A DNA stretch of 64,000 nucleotides from Sphingomonas hengshuiensis (lineage in GTDB: Bacteria; Pseudomonadota; Alphaproteobacteria; Sphingomonadales; Sphingomonadaceae), in the NCBI RefSeq assembly GCF_000935025.1, contig NZ_CP010836.1, positions 372,001 through 436,000 on the forward strand, given 5' to 3'. The position numbers and the translations under genes were made by a program. Every line of letters begins with the position of its first letter. Position 1 is the first letter of the stretch. Below, one piece after another: positions 34,996 through 43,855 of this stretch. The notes under the pieces were generated by a model. It saw only the letters and a program-made list of their open reading frames with translations, was not told where the DNA came from and ran no database searches.

Positions 34996-35616
34996 TCAGA
35001 TATGCGCAAAAATGTCCGTGTCCGGCCAGCCGGCCAGATCGAGCTCGGCGCGCCAGGGCAGGAAATCGAAACAGGCTTCGGCGAGCGGCATGCGCCCTTC
35101 ACGCTCGAGACGCTTGTCGAGTTCCACTTTCATCGCATGAAGATAGCGGACGTCCGACGCGGCATAATCCTTTTGCGCGTCCGAAAGATCGGGGCCGCCC
35201 CAGTCCGAGGATTGCTGCTGCTTCGAGATCTCGGCACCGACCAGCTCGCGCGCCAGGTCCTTCAACCCGTGGCGATCGGTATAGGTGCGCACCAGCCGCG
35301 ACGCGATCTTGGTGCAATAGACCGGCGCCGCGATCACGCCGAGGTAGAAGCGGATCGCGGCAAGATCGAATCGCGCGAAATGATAGAGTTTGAGCCGCTC
35401 GGGATCGCTCAGCACCGCGCGGAGATTCGGCGCGTCATAGGCGGAATGCGATCCGAAGCGGACCAGATGCTCGTCCCCCGAGCCATCGGAAAGCTGGACG
35501 ACGCACAGCCGGTCGCGCGGGGTGATGAGCCCCATCGTCTCGGTATCGACGGCGATCGATGCGCCGGGGGCGAATACGCCCTCGGGCAGGTCCTCTTCAT
35601 GGAAGTACACGGTCAT
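34996..35616 (-). CDS. rnd: Ribonuclease D-like 3'-5' exonuclease
   Basis: A 206-residue DEDD exonuclease, only the catalytic domain without the HRDC domains of full RNase D. Motif I is SIAVDTETMGL (Asp 24, Glu 26), motif II YHFARFDLAAI and motif III DYAASDVRYL with its Tyr and Asp. It probably trims tRNA or other structured RNA 3' ends. It is the first gene before lptC-lptA-lptB-rpoN, with a 47-base gap. Confidence 0.9.
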   Translation of the reverse strand: MTVYFHEEDLPEGVFAPGASIAVDTETMGLITPRDRLCVVQLSDGSGDEHLVRFGSHSAYDAPNLRAVLSDPERLKLYHFARFDLAAIRFYLGVIAAPVYCTKIASRLVRTYTDRHGLKDLARELVGAEISKQQQSSDWGGPDLSDAQKDYAASDVRYLHAMKVELDKRLEREGRMPLAEACFDFLPWRAELDLAGWPDTDIFAHI

Positions 35617-35676
35617 CGCTTCCGCCTAGACGCCTTCGCCCGCTATCTCAATGGGTCGCGGGTGGCGGCAATCGGG

Positions 35677-36501
35677 TCAGTGCGTCGTCGGCGTGGGGGG
35701 AGCAGGCGGGTTGGGGCTGGCCGCCGCCTTGCGCTCGCGCGATCGCCGCGACCAGATGTTGAGTGCCTCGACTGCGCCCGAAAACGCCATCGCGGTGTAG
35801 ATATACCCCTTGGGGACATGCGCGCCAAAGCCCTCGGCGATCAGCACCATCCCGATCATCAGCAGGAAGCCGAGCGCGAGCATCACCACCGTCGGGTTGC
35901 CGTTGATGAAATTGGCGAGCGGCGTCGCCGCCAGCAGCATCACGCCGACTGCGACGATGACCGCGACGTACATGATCTCGACATGCTCGGTCATGCCGAC
36001 CGCGGTCAGGATCGAATCGATCGAGAAGACGATGTCGAGCATCAGGATCTGGACGATCGCTGCCGTGAAGGTGATCGACGCGACATGCTTTTTGTCGAGC
36101 AGCGAATCGCTGTCGTGCACGTCGACCGAGTGATGGATTTCCTTGGTCGCCTTCCACACCAGGAACAGCCCGCCGCCGATCAGGATCAGGTCGCGCCACG
36201 AAAAGGCCGTCTCGAACGAGGGCTCGCCATGCGATCCCACCGGCCCGACGATCCCCAGGTCGAATACCGGATGCACCAGCCCGACGATCCAGGCGATCAT
36301 CGTCAGCAGCGCAAGGCGCATGATCAGTGCCAGGCCAATGCCGATTCGCCGCGCCTTCACGCGTTGTTCGGGGGGGAGCTTGTTCGACAGGATTGAAATA
36401 AAGATCAGATTGTCGATTCCGAGCACCACCTCCATCACGATCAGAGTGACGAGCGCGGCCCAGGCGGCGGGGCTGGCGATGAGTGCGAGGATAGCGTCCA
36501 T
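35677..36501 (-). CDS. TerC-family integral membrane protein
   Basis: A 274-residue protein with about seven membrane helices and the TerC pattern of acidic residues inside helices: [18 protein letters not shown] near the start and [17 protein letters not shown] in the middle. TerC relatives are linked to metal loading of exported enzymes and tellurite resistance, with manganese export proposed. The C-terminal tail ([20 protein letters not shown]) is disordered. ATG 36501. Confidence 0.92.
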   Translation of the reverse strand: MDAILALIASPAAWAALVTLIVMEVVLGIDNLIFISILSNKLPPEQRVKARRIGIGLALIMRLALLTMIAWIVGLVHPVFDLGIVGPVGSHGEPSFETAFSWRDLILIGGGLFLVWKATKEIHHSVDVHDSDSLLDKKHVASITFTAAIVQILMLDIVFSIDSILTAVGMTEHVEIMYVAVIVAVGVMLLAATPLANFINGNPTVVMLALGFLLMIGMVLIAEGFGAHVPKGYIYTAMAFSGAVEALNIWSRRSRERKAAASPNPPAPPTPTTH

Positions 36502-36713
36502 GGCCTGCTTCTCTGCCCGTGTGGCGTTTTGGACGCAAGCGACGCTTTTCGGCTGCAATTGCCGCAATCAAGACGAATTTCGTTCGCGCCCTGTCCGGTT
36601 TTGGGCTATGGCTGATTCCCGTGGCACTTTTTTTAGTGCCCGAACACCTGCGTTTTTCGTCCGACGCTTGGGTTTTGGTTGAGGTCAAGGGGCGAACGGA
36701 AGACGAACAGGGC
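36502..36713. promoter_or_regulatory. Shared upstream region of terC and the cold-shock gene
   Basis: 212 bases between divergent genes. If the cold-shock gene starts at ATG 36714, it has a leader of up to 200 bases. Cold-shock mRNAs often carry long leaders that refold with temperature. The stretch is open in the frame of the gene, so an upstream start cannot be fully excluded, but its translation does not resemble the family. Confidence 0.35.
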
Positions 36714-37532
36714 ATGAGTTTTGATCGAGGGCGCCGTGGTGATCGCGGCGGGCGCGGCAGAGACAAGCGCGATGGTTTTGGTGGCGACGACAGCAGCTAT
36801 GGCGGCGGTGGCGGCTTTGGTGATCGCGGCGGCTTCGGCGGCGGTGATCGCTTCGGTGGCGGCGGTGGTGGCGGCGGCTATGGCGGCGGCGGCGGTGGTT
36901 TCCGCAGCGGCGGTGGCGGCGGCTTCGGCGGCGGCGGTGGTGGCGGCTTCGGTGGCGGCGGCGGCGGCGGTGGCCGCGGCATGCCCCCGCAGGTGGTCGG
37001 CGAAGCGACGGGTGTCGTAAAATTCTTCAACGCGCAAAAGGGCTTCGGCTTCGTCGTTCGCGATGACGGCGGCGAGGATGTGTTCGTGCACATTTCCGCA
37101 GTCGAGCAGGCGGGCCTGACAGGCCTGGCCGAAGGCCAGCCGATGGGCTTCACGCTCGTCGATCGCGGCGGTCGCATCTCGGCGACCGAGCTGAAGATCG
37201 ACGGCGAGCCGCTTCCGGTCGAAGACCGTGGTCCGCCGCGCGATCGCGACGCCGCTCCGGGTGCGCCCCGTGGCGCCGCCGGCGGTGGCGCCGGTGGCCC
37301 GCAGCGTCAGCTGACGGGTGAGAAGGCGACCGGCACGGTCAAGTTCTTCAACGCGATGAAGGGCTTCGGCTTCATCCAGCGCGACGACGGACAGCCCGAT
37401 GCCTTCGTCCACATCTCGGCCGTCGAACGCGCCGGGATGCCGACCCTCAACGAAGGCGACCGCCTCGAGTTCGAACTCGAAGTCGATCGTCGCGGCAAAT
37501 ACGCAGCGGTGAACCTCACGCCGATGAGCTGA
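36714..37532 (+). CDS. Cold-shock protein with Gly-rich N-terminus and two cold-shock domains
   Basis: 272 residues. The first 90 are Arg/Asp then almost pure Gly/Phe (RGG- and FGGG-like, RNA-binding low complexity). Two cold-shock domains follow: ATGVVKFFNAQKGFGFVVRD with DVFVHISAVEQAG, and ATGTVKFFNAMKGFGFIQRD with AFVHISAVERAG. Both carry the RNP1 KGFGF and RNP2 FVHIS motifs. A charged Pro/Gly linker separates them. It is likely an RNA chaperone. ATG 36714 starts MSFDRGRRGDRGGRG. Confidence 0.92.
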   Translation: MSFDRGRRGDRGGRGRDKRDGFGGDDSSYGGGGGFGDRGGFGGGDRFGGGGGGGGYGGGGGGFRSGGGGGFGGGGGGGFGGGGGGGGRGMPPQVVGEATGVVKFFNAQKGFGFVVRDDGGEDVFVHISAVEQAGLTGLAEGQPMGFTLVDRGGRISATELKIDGEPLPVEDRGPPRDRDAAPGAPRGAAGGGAGGPQRQLTGEKATGTVKFFNAMKGFGFIQRDDGQPDAFVHISAVERAGMPTLNEGDRLEFELEVDRRGKYAAVNLTPMS

Positions 37533-37555
37533 GCTTCGCTGTCAGCGAACCGAAT

Positions 37556-37588
37556 AAAGGGGGCCGGGCGGCAACGCCTGGCCCCTTT
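37556..37588 (+). terminator. Terminator after the cold-shock gene
   Basis: AAAGGGGGCCGGGCG-gcaa-CGCCTGGCCCCTTT forms a GC-rich stem flanked by A and T runs, 24 bases after the stop. It could work in both directions. Confidence 0.75.
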
Positions 37589-37629
37589 GCTTTGGGCGGT
37601 TGGGGGGCGGCGACGCCATACATGGATTT

Positions 37630-37750
37630 CGTCATCCCAGCGCAGGCTGGGATCCATTCAGCCACTTCGCTGGAAGAAAAACGCAGACCGAGCCACGAAT
37701 GGATCCTGACTTTCGTCAGGATGACAATGGGTTCTATCCTATGCGGTTCC
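37630..37750. repeat. Dispersed repeat, copy 1
   Basis: Starts CGTCATCCCAGCGCAGGCTG, contains GGATCCTGACTTTCGTCAGG and ends near CCTATGCGGTTCCC. A second copy at 52115-52235 shares the start, the GAATGGATCCTGACTTTCGT segment and the CCTATGCG end. Outer arms (GTCATCC/GGATGAC) and inner hairpins (CCCAGC/GCTGGG) make it a compound palindrome. Confidence 0.8.
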
Positions 37751-37790
37751 CCTGCATCGCGCCGGGAGCGAGCGCTACCGCCGAAGCCGC

Positions 37791-38624
37791 CTACCGCGTC
37801 AGGATCACGACCGCGCCGGCCAGTATCCCGGTCACGCCGATCAGCCGCGTCGCCGTAACCCGCTCGCCCAGGAACAGCGTCGCGATCGCCAGCGCCGTGA
37901 CCATGCCCGTCTCGCGCAAAGCCGCCAGCGGCGCGGTCGGCCCCATTGCGAACGCGCTCAGCGCCAGCCCATAGGTGACGATCGACAACGCGCCCGCGAC
38001 CACTCCGAATCGCCATTGCCGCCGTGCGGAGACAAAGATCGTGCCGCGCGACACGACTCCGAACATCGCCACCGTCAACATGCCCATCAGCACGAACATC
38101 CACACGATAAAGCTCGCCGGTGTCGGCGCCGCGCGCACCCCCTGGGCATCGATCAGCGTGTAACAGGCGATCGTCACTCCGGTCAGCAACGCCCAGCGGA
38201 GCCCCGCGCGGCCGATATGCTGCCCCATCGCCATCGCGAAGATCGCAGCCCCGATCAGCCCGATTCCGGCGAGCGTGCGGACACTCGCGCTCTCGCCGAA
38301 CAGCCCGATCGCCAGCGCCGCCGTGACGACCGGCGCGGTGCCGCGCAGGATCGGATAGGCTGCCGAAAAGTCGCCATGCTCGAACGCCCGCACCATCGCG
38401 TAGAGATAGACGCAATGCAGGACGGCGGACCCCGCCAGCCAGCCCCAGGCGCCTTCGGGCAGCGGGACCAGCAGCGTCGCGGGCAGCAGCAGGATCGCGC
38501 TCGACCCGTCGATCGTCGCGCGGCCCGCCATCTTGTCCTTGCCGCCTTTGAGGATGGCGTTGACCACCGCGTGGATCGACCCGGACGCGATCATCATTGC
38601 GGCGGGGACCCAGGGCTGTACCAT
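37791..38624 (-). CDS. EamA/DMT-superfamily transporter
   Basis: A 277-residue drug/metabolite-type transporter with about ten membrane helices in two related halves (AVLHCVYLYAMVRAFEHGDF in the first, YGLALSAFAMGPTAPLAALR in the second). The second EamA half ends GERVTATRLIGVTGILAGAV. The substrate cannot be predicted. The stop lies 40 bases from a dispersed repeat; the upstream DNA ligase gene runs the other way along the operon order, with a 26-base gap, so they may be cotranscribed. Confidence 0.88.
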   Translation of the reverse strand: MVQPWVPAAMMIASGSIHAVVNAILKGGKDKMAGRATIDGSSAILLLPATLLVPLPEGAWGWLAGSAVLHCVYLYAMVRAFEHGDFSAAYPILRGTAPVVTAALAIGLFGESASVRTLAGIGLIGAAIFAMAMGQHIGRAGLRWALLTGVTIACYTLIDAQGVRAAPTPASFIVWMFVLMGMLTVAMFGVVSRGTIFVSARRQWRFGVVAGALSIVTYGLALSAFAMGPTAPLAALRETGMVTALAIATLFLGERVTATRLIGVTGILAGAVVILTR

Positions 38625-38650
38625 CGCGGTTCCCTAACGCCGCGCCCCCC

Positions 38651-40234
38651 TCACGTCACCAGCCGCCGCAGCCCCGCGACCGTATCCGCCTCTTCCGCCG
38701 GCTTGTCGGTGCGAATCCGGCTGATCCGGGGAAAGCGCATCGCCAGCCCCGATTTGTGCCGCTTCGATTCGTGGATCGAATCGAACGCCACTTCGAGCAC
38801 CAGCGTCTTCTCGACTTCGCGCACCGGCCCGAATCGCGCCATCGTATGCGTGCGGACGAATCGGTCGAGCCCTTTCAGCTCCTCGTCGGTGAACCCGAAA
38901 TAGGCCTTGCCCACTGGCAGCAACTCGCCCTCGGGGGTCCAGGCGCCGAAGGTGAAGTCCGAATAGAAGCTGCTGCGCTTGCCGCTCCCCCGCTGGGCGT
39001 ACATCAGCACGCAATCGGCGTTGAGCGGATCGCGCTTCCATTTGTACCACAGCCCGACGCGGCGCCCCGCGACATAGGGCGAATCGCGGCGCTTGAGCAT
39101 CACCCCCTCGATCGCGGCGTCGCGCGCACCCGCGCGGATTTCCTCCAGCGCCGCGAAATCGGGCGCGTCGATCACTGCCGACACGTCGAATCGCTCCGAG
39201 TCGAGCCCGCCCGCAAACCCCTCCAGCCGCGCCCGCCGCGCGTGCCAGGGCAAAGCGCGCAGGTCCTCGGCGCCCTCGAACAAGATGTCGTAGAGCCGTA
39301 CGAATGCCGGAAATTCCGCGCGCGTCTTGGTCGACACGATCTTGCGCCCCAGCCGCTGTTGCAGCGCATTGAAGCTCGCCGCGCCGCCTTCGCCGCCCTG
39401 GGCTGTCCCCTTCACCAGCAGTTCGCCGTCGAGCACGCCGGGCGTGCGAAACGCCGCCGCGACTTCGGGGAAGCTGGGGGTGATGTCGTCGCCCGCGCGG
39501 CTGTAGAGCCGAGTCTCGCCCGCGACATGGACGATCTGGACGCGGATGCCGTCCCATTTCCACTCGGCGGCATAATCGTCGAGGCTGACCGAATCGACCT
39601 CGAGCGGGTGCGCGAGCATGAACGGGCGGAAGACCGGCACGTTGGCCGCGGTCGGCTGGGTCCCGCGCCCCTCGGCCCAGTCGAATAGCGGCGCATAGGG
39701 CGGGGCGAGCCCGTGCCACACTTCCTCCACCGCATCGACGTCGAGCCCGAACGCCTGCGCCAGCGCGGTCTTGGCCAGCCGCGCCGACACGCCGATCCGC
39801 AGCGCGCCGGTCGCCAGCTTGAGCAGCGCATAGCGTTCGTCGGCATCGAGCCGGTCGAGCATCGCCGCCAGCACCGCGGGCGCATCGGAGCGCGACAGCG
39901 CGCCCAGCGTGGCGACGACATCCGACAGCGTCAGCGGCGCGGCCTCCGCCGGGGGTGTCGCGGGCGCGGGCCAGAGCAGCGCGATCGTCTCCGCCGAATC
40001 GCCGACGAAGTCGCGGCTGAGGCCATAAAGCACCGGATCGACTCGCGCCTCGACCAGCGCGCGGAGCATCGCGGGCTTGATCGCGGGCAAGTCGAGCCCG
40101 CCGGTCAGCGCCGCCATCGCCCATCCGCGATCGGGATCGGGCGTGGCGGCCAGATAGTCGCCGATCAGCCGCAGCTTGGCGTTGCGCGAGCGCATATAGA
40201 CCAGGGCGTCGAGGAGATCGGAAAAGCCGCGCAT
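38651..40234 (-). CDS. Cisplatin damage response ATP-dependent DNA ligase
   Basis: A 527-residue ATP-dependent ligase of the bacterial LigC/LigB type found with the Lhr-like helicase and SNM1-like exonuclease. An N-terminal DNA-binding domain (MRGFSDLLDALVYMRSRNAK) precedes the nucleotidyltransferase core with motif I EWKWDGIR (adenylated Lys), motif III-like YDILFEG, motif IV EGVMLKR and motif V GLWYKWKRDP, then an OB-fold end. ATG 40234 gives the standard N-terminus. The partner genes are at 27253-30980. Confidence 0.93.
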   Translation of the reverse strand: MRGFSDLLDALVYMRSRNAKLRLIGDYLAATPDPDRGWAMAALTGGLDLPAIKPAMLRALVEARVDPVLYGLSRDFVGDSAETIALLWPAPATPPAEAAPLTLSDVVATLGALSRSDAPAVLAAMLDRLDADERYALLKLATGALRIGVSARLAKTALAQAFGLDVDAVEEVWHGLAPPYAPLFDWAEGRGTQPTAANVPVFRPFMLAHPLEVDSVSLDDYAAEWKWDGIRVQIVHVAGETRLYSRAGDDITPSFPEVAAAFRTPGVLDGELLVKGTAQGGEGGAASFNALQQRLGRKIVSTKTRAEFPAFVRLYDILFEGAEDLRALPWHARRARLEGFAGGLDSERFDVSAVIDAPDFAALEEIRAGARDAAIEGVMLKRRDSPYVAGRRVGLWYKWKRDPLNADCVLMYAQRGSGKRSSFYSDFTFGAWTPEGELLPVGKAYFGFTDEELKGLDRFVRTHTMARFGPVREVEKTLVLEVAFDSIHESKRHKSGLAMRFPRISRIRTDKPAEEADTVAGLRRLVT

Positions 40235-40300
40235 CGCGTGTCTAAAGATGGGCGCACCCCGCTGGTTCCGCCAGCCCGTACGGTGCGCTACGCACGGGCG

Positions 40301-41131
40301 ATGCGCAAAGCCGTGCTTGCCCTGCTCGCCCTCCTGCTCGCCGGCGTCGCGCTGGCCGCCTATGCTTTCGCCGAGGCGCGGCGCGATCCCGTGGTGCGCG
40401 TCGCCGAAATCGGGCTCGATCGCTGGCCCGCGGGCGCGGCGCCGGTGCGCGTCGTGCTGCTCAGCGACATCCATATCGGCACCGCCGCGATGGGGCCCGC
40501 GCGGCTGGCGCGGATCGTCGCGCAGGTGAATGCACTGCGCCCCGATCTCGTCGTCATCGCCGGCGACTTCGTCTCCGGCCATGTGCCCGACAGCGCAGCC
40601 CGGATCGGCGCGCCGATGGTCGCGCCGCTCGCGGGGCTGCGCGCACCTCTCGGGGTGGTTGCGGTGCTCGGCAACCATGATCACTGGACCGGCGCGGCGG
40701 CGGTGCGGGCGGAACTGGCCCGCGCGCGAATCGCAGTGGTGGAAAACGGTGCGCTCGTCCGCGGGCCGCTCGCGCTGGGCGGCGTGGGGGACGATTTCAC
40801 CGGCCATGCCGATATCGCCGCGACGATGCGCGCGGTCCGCCGCCTGCGCGGCGCGCGGGTGCTGTTCACCCATTCGCCCGACATCGCCCCCGATCTGCCC
40901 GCCGATGCGGCGCTGCTCCTCGCCGGGCACACGCATTGCGGCCAGGGGGTGCTGCCCTTCTGGGGCCCGATCAGCGAGGTTTCGCGCTATGGCGCGCGCT
41001 ATCGCTGCGGCATCCGCGCCGAGCCCGCACGCACCGTCGTCGTCACCGGCGGGCTGGGGACCAGCGGGGTGCCGTTCCGGCTCGGCGCGCCGCCCGATCT
41101 CTGGCTGCTCACGCTCGGGCCGAAGCGTTAG
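40301..41131 (+). CDS. Membrane-anchored metallophosphoesterase (YkuE-like)
   Basis: A 276-residue calcineurin-like phosphoesterase with an N-terminal anchor or signal (AVLALLALLLAGVALAAYAF). All metal-binding blocks are present in order: VLLSDIHIG, VIAGDFVSGH, VLGNHDHW, LFTHSPD and LLAGHTHCGQ. The layout fits YkuE-type proteins rather than the cytosolic PdeM that sometimes accompanies the ligase. It is divergent from the ligase gene with a 66-base gap. Confidence 0.88.
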   Translation: MRKAVLALLALLLAGVALAAYAFAEARRDPVVRVAEIGLDRWPAGAAPVRVVLLSDIHIGTAAMGPARLARIVAQVNALRPDLVVIAGDFVSGHVPDSAARIGAPMVAPLAGLRAPLGVVAVLGNHDHWTGAAAVRAELARARIAVVENGALVRGPLALGGVGDDFTGHADIAATMRAVRRLRGARVLFTHSPDIAPDLPADAALLLAGHTHCGQGVLPFWGPISEVSRYGARYRCGIRAEPARTVVVTGGLGTSGVPFRLGAPPDLWLLTLGPKR

Positions 41132-41217
41132 CCTCTCGCGCTGGGAGCGTGTTGGCGCTAGACTACGCTATAGCGGTGTGCGGGATGCGCACCGCGTTCG
41201 GAAGAGGACGCTCTCGC

Positions 41218-41544
41218 ATGAAATTCGCATTCCTGACCGCAGCTATGCTGGTGTGTGTCGCCCCGGTCGCTGCCTCTGCCCAGACCGCGCCTGCCGCCGC
41301 TGCCGCACCCGCGACTCCGGCCGCCGCTGTCGCCAAGTTCAACCTCGACACGCCGATCGAGCAACTGGTCGCCGATCCGAAGGCAAAGGCCGTGCTCGAC
41401 GCCGACCTGCCGGGCACGTCGACGCATCCGGCCTATGACATGTTCAAGGCGATGAGCCTGCGCGCGGTACAGCCCTATTCGGAAGGCGCGATCACCGACG
41501 AGATGCTTAAGAAGGTCGAAGCGGACCTCGCCGCGATCAAGTAA
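41218..41544 (+). CDS. Small secreted protein, conserved in sphingomonads
   Basis: 108 residues: a signal peptide (MKFAFLTAAMLVCVAPVAAS), an Ala/Pro linker, then FNLDTPIEQLVADPKAKAVL and HPAYDMFKAMSLRAVQPYSE. It ends in a helical EEMLKKVEADLAAIK-like tail (here TDEMLKKVEADLAAIK). Function unknown. The order L-x-x-L-x-x-D-P-x-A resembles C-terminal segments found in some exported hydrolases, so it could be a stand-alone domain. Followed by a strong terminator. Confidence 0.75.
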   Translation: MKFAFLTAAMLVCVAPVAASAQTAPAAAAAPATPAAAVAKFNLDTPIEQLVADPKAKAVLDADLPGTSTHPAYDMFKAMSLRAVQPYSEGAITDEMLKKVEADLAAIK

Positions 41545-41554
41545 TCCACGACAG

Positions 41555-41587
41555 ACGGGCCGGCACCCACGGGTGCCGGCCCGTTTT
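41555..41587. terminator. Bidirectional terminator
   Basis: ACGGGCCGGCACCC and GGGTGCCGGCCCGT form a near-perfect stem followed by TTTT on the plus strand. It lies between the convergent small secreted protein and dps genes and can serve both. Confidence 0.85.
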
Positions 41588-41592
41588 GCCTG

Positions 41593-42090
41593 TCAGCCCT
41601 TGCGGCTGGCTTCGAACAGGAACCAGGCGCGCTCTTCGGCCTGGTCGGTCCATTCGTCGACGATGCCGCTGGTCGCGTTGTCGCCCGCCGCTTCGGAGGC
41701 TTCCTTGACCGTGCGGAAGCTCTCGACGAGCTTGAGATTGTCGTCGCGCAGTTCGGCGAGCATCGCCTCGGGCGAGACGAATTCGGCATCATTGTCGCTG
41801 ATCGTCTGGCGGCGCGCGATGTCGCCGATCGAGCGCAGCGTGGTGTTGCCGGTCTTGCGCACGCGCTCGGCGATCGCGTCGGTCACGCCCAGGATCTGCG
41901 TCGCCTGGTCGTCGAGCATCAGGTGATAATCGCGGAAATGCGGCCCCGACACGTGCCAGTGGAAATTCTTGGTCTTGAGGTACAGCGTGAAGCAATCGGC
42001 CAGCGCGCTGTTCAGGGCGTCGGCGACGCTTTTCACGTCGTTGCGGTTCAGGTCGGTGGGGGTCGCAAGTGCGGCCTTGGTGTCTGCCAT
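41593..42090 (-). CDS. dps: Dps-family ferritin-like DNA-protection protein
   Basis: A 165-residue four-helix ferritin-like protein that stores iron and protects DNA under starvation or oxidative stress. The ferroxidase signature NFHWHVSGPHFRDYHLMLDD carries the intersubunit His, Asp and Glu-type ligands. The C-terminal helix is EWTDQAEERAWFLFEASRKG. ATG 42090 follows an AGGAACC site. Confidence 0.93.
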   Translation of the reverse strand: MADTKAALATPTDLNRNDVKSVADALNSALADCFTLYLKTKNFHWHVSGPHFRDYHLMLDDQATQILGVTDAIAERVRKTGNTTLRSIGDIARRQTISDNDAEFVSPEAMLAELRDDNLKLVESFRTVKEASEAAGDNATSGIVDEWTDQAEERAWFLFEASRKG

Positions 42091-42204
42091 GGGGGTTCCT
42101 CCAGTTTTCGGTTCGAGCACTCAACGTACCGATATAGTTTCGGGTCCGTCCCCCGCCATGCGTAATTATCCATCAGTATGATCGGCCCAGCCATTCGGTC
42201 GCGG

Positions 42205-42768
42205 TCAGGCGAGCCCAAGCGCGCCCAGCATAAGGTACAAGCCGGTGCCGAGCAGCGCGACGCCCAATACTCCGCGCGTCCGGCGCAGCGGCAGTGCCTG
42301 CCAGCACCGCTCGCCCAGCACCGCCGCGACCAGCGCCACCGCAAATGCCCCCAGCGTTGCCCCCGCGGCGGCGAACCAGGGCAGCCCGCCGGCCGCCAGC
42401 GCCAGCGTCACGAACGGCCCACGGTCGCCCAGCGCGGATACCAACGCCCCCAGCAGCGGCGCGACCACCGCGCCGTTCCGCCAGGCTTCGAGCCCCGCCG
42501 GCGGTTTGCTCGGCCACAGTCCGCCGATCCCGGCCATGACCAGCGCAACTCCGAGCAACAGCCTTGCCGCGTGCGGGGAGAGCCCCGGCCCGATCGCCGC
42601 GCCGCCCAGCGCGGCCAGCAGCGCAATCGCGGCATGCACCAGCCCCGCCACGATCGCGACGCGAATCGGCGCGGCGTAGCGATCGGCGAGAATCGCCGTC
42701 AGCAGCGCGGGCCGATCGCCGATCTGCGTCAGCAGCGCGAGGAGAAAGGCCGGTACGATCGCTTCCAT
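42205..42768 (-). CDS. UPF0016 / GDT1-like membrane protein with altered motifs
   Basis: A 187-residue protein with six hydrophobic segments in two halves, the arrangement of the UPF0016 (TMEM165/GDT1, MntX-like) cation transporters. The family's E-x-G-D-(K/R)-(S/T) motif appears in both halves but altered: TQIGDRPA instead of EIGDKT, and SALGDRGP in the second. Loss of the acidic residue in both copies makes ordinary Mn/Ca transport uncertain. Confidence 0.75.
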   Translation of the reverse strand: MEAIVPAFLLALLTQIGDRPALLTAILADRYAAPIRVAIVAGLVHAAIALLAALGGAAIGPGLSPHAARLLLGVALVMAGIGGLWPSKPPAGLEAWRNGAVVAPLLGALVSALGDRGPFVTLALAAGGLPWFAAAGATLGAFAVALVAAVLGERCWQALPLRRTRGVLGVALLGTGLYLMLGALGLA

Positions 42769-42942
42769 CTGGCTTCCTCCGCTGGCAGTATCGTGGCGGA
42801 TCGCCGTTAAAGCCGCGTGAACCGCCTCGATCGGGGCGTCTTCGCCTTGACTTTTCCGGCGGACTGGCCCATCGGCCCTCGTCTGTCAGCGGTGCGCTTT
42901 CGCGTGCCGCTCTTTCTTTTCAAGATTCAAGGGTTTCGGGTC

Positions 42943-43110
42943 ATGGCCAAGCCGACCACTGTCAAGATCAAGCTCGTCAGCACGGCGGACACGGGTTTCT
43001 TCTACGTCACGAAGAAGAATCCGCGCACCCAGACCGAGAAGTTCTCGTTCCGCAAATATGATCCCGTCGTGCGCAAGCATGTCGAGTTCAAGGAAGCGAA
43101 GATCAAGTAA
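42943..43110 (+). CDS. rpmG: 50S ribosomal protein L33
   Basis: 55 residues, the normal size for proteobacterial L33: [20 protein letters not shown], then [20 protein letters not shown] and a basic tail ending EAKIK. There are no zinc cysteines, so it is the C-minus form. ATG 42943 follows a weak ribosome site (AAGGGTTTCGGGTC). Confidence 0.97.
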   Translation: MAKPTTVKIKLVSTADTGFFYVTKKNPRTQTEKFSFRKYDPVVRKHVEFKEAKIK

Positions 43111-43151
43111 GCACGCCTCCCGCCCCGGCGGGATGCGATGTGCCGCAGCGC

Positions 43152-43541
43152 TCAGCCCTGGGGGGCTGGCGCGCTGTCTGGCACCAGCGCTCGGACTTCG
43201 TCCATGAAGCGCGCCAGCGAGATCGGCTTGGAGACATAGGCATTCGCGCCTGCCGCGCGGATGCGTTCCTCGTCGTCGCGGCCCGAATAGGCCGTCACCG
43301 CCATGATCGGGATCGCGCGCAGCCGCGAATCGCCCTTCATCTCGCGAATCAGGTCCAGCCCGCTGACATGCGGCATCTGGATGTCCATCACGACCAGGTC
43401 GGGCGCGAAGTCGCGCGCCTTCGCCACCGCCTCGCGTCCGTCGCGCACGGGCTCGGCGGCGAAATCATGCGCGCGCAGCAGATCGCAGAAGAGTTTGAGA
43501 TTGAGTTCGTTGTCCTCGACAACGAGCACCCTTTTTGTCAC
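43152..43541 (-). CDS. divK: Single-domain response regulator, DivK homologue
   Basis: 129 residues, receiver domain only. VLVVEDNELNLKLFCDLL carries the acidic pair, the phosphoacceptor is Asp 53 in VVMDIQMP, then the VTAYSG switch Thr and ISKP-like VSKPIS Lys. Similarity to Caulobacter DivK (VEDNELNMKLFHDLL...) is strong. DivK relays cell-cycle and cell-fate signals between histidine kinases in alphaproteobacteria. The start is GTG 43541. The neighbouring DUF3572 gene is divergent from it with 38 bases between, a common pairing. Confidence 0.9.
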   Translation of the reverse strand: MTKRVLVVEDNELNLKLFCDLLRAHDFAAEPVRDGREAVAKARDFAPDLVVMDIQMPHVSGLDLIREMKGDSRLRAIPIMAVTAYSGRDDEERIRAAGANAYVSKPISLARFMDEVRALVPDSAPAPQG

Positions 43542-43579
43542 GCGCTGGCTTCCTGATCAGAATGGGGACTCCCTAGGCG

Positions 43580-43855
43580 ATGGCGGCGCGCGAAACAAAT
43601 GGATCGGCCGATGCCGAGGCGCTCGCGCTGCAGGCGCTGGTGTGGACGCTGGGCGAGCCCTCGCGCGCGGCGCGGCTGCTCGACGTGACCGGGCTCGATC
43701 CCGCCGGGCTGCGCGCGGGGGCGGGCGATCCCGCGCTGCTCGCCGCAACCTTGGCGTTCCTCGAGAATTACGAGCCTGACCTGATCGCCTGTGCCGACGC
43801 GATCGGCACGACCCCCGCCCGACTCGTCGCCGCACGCGCGGCGCTGGAGAGATGA
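43580..43855 (+). CDS. DUF3572 family protein
   Basis: 91 residues, mostly helical: ALALQALVWTLGEPSRAARL, DVTGLDPAGLRAGAGDPALL, AATLAFLENYEPDLIACADA. The LENYEPDLLACA-like segment is the family mark. Function unknown; frequently next to divK in alphaproteobacteria. It overlaps the next gene by 4 bases. Confidence 0.85.
   Translation: MAARETNGSADAEALALQALVWTLGEPSRAARLLDVTGLDPAGLRAGAGDPALLAATLAFLENYEPDLIACADAIGTTPARLVAARAALER

Noticed and set aside
38651..40936. A 761-codon version of the DNA ligase
   Set aside because: The extra 234 N-terminal residues are antisense to the metallophosphoesterase gene and lack protein-like composition. The standard N-terminus begins at ATG 40234.
40301..41131. 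The metallophosphoesterase as PdeM, the fourth member of the ligase-associated set
   Set aside because: It has a membrane anchor and YkuE-like motif spacing, unlike the cytosolic PdeM. Adjacency to the ligase alone is not enough.
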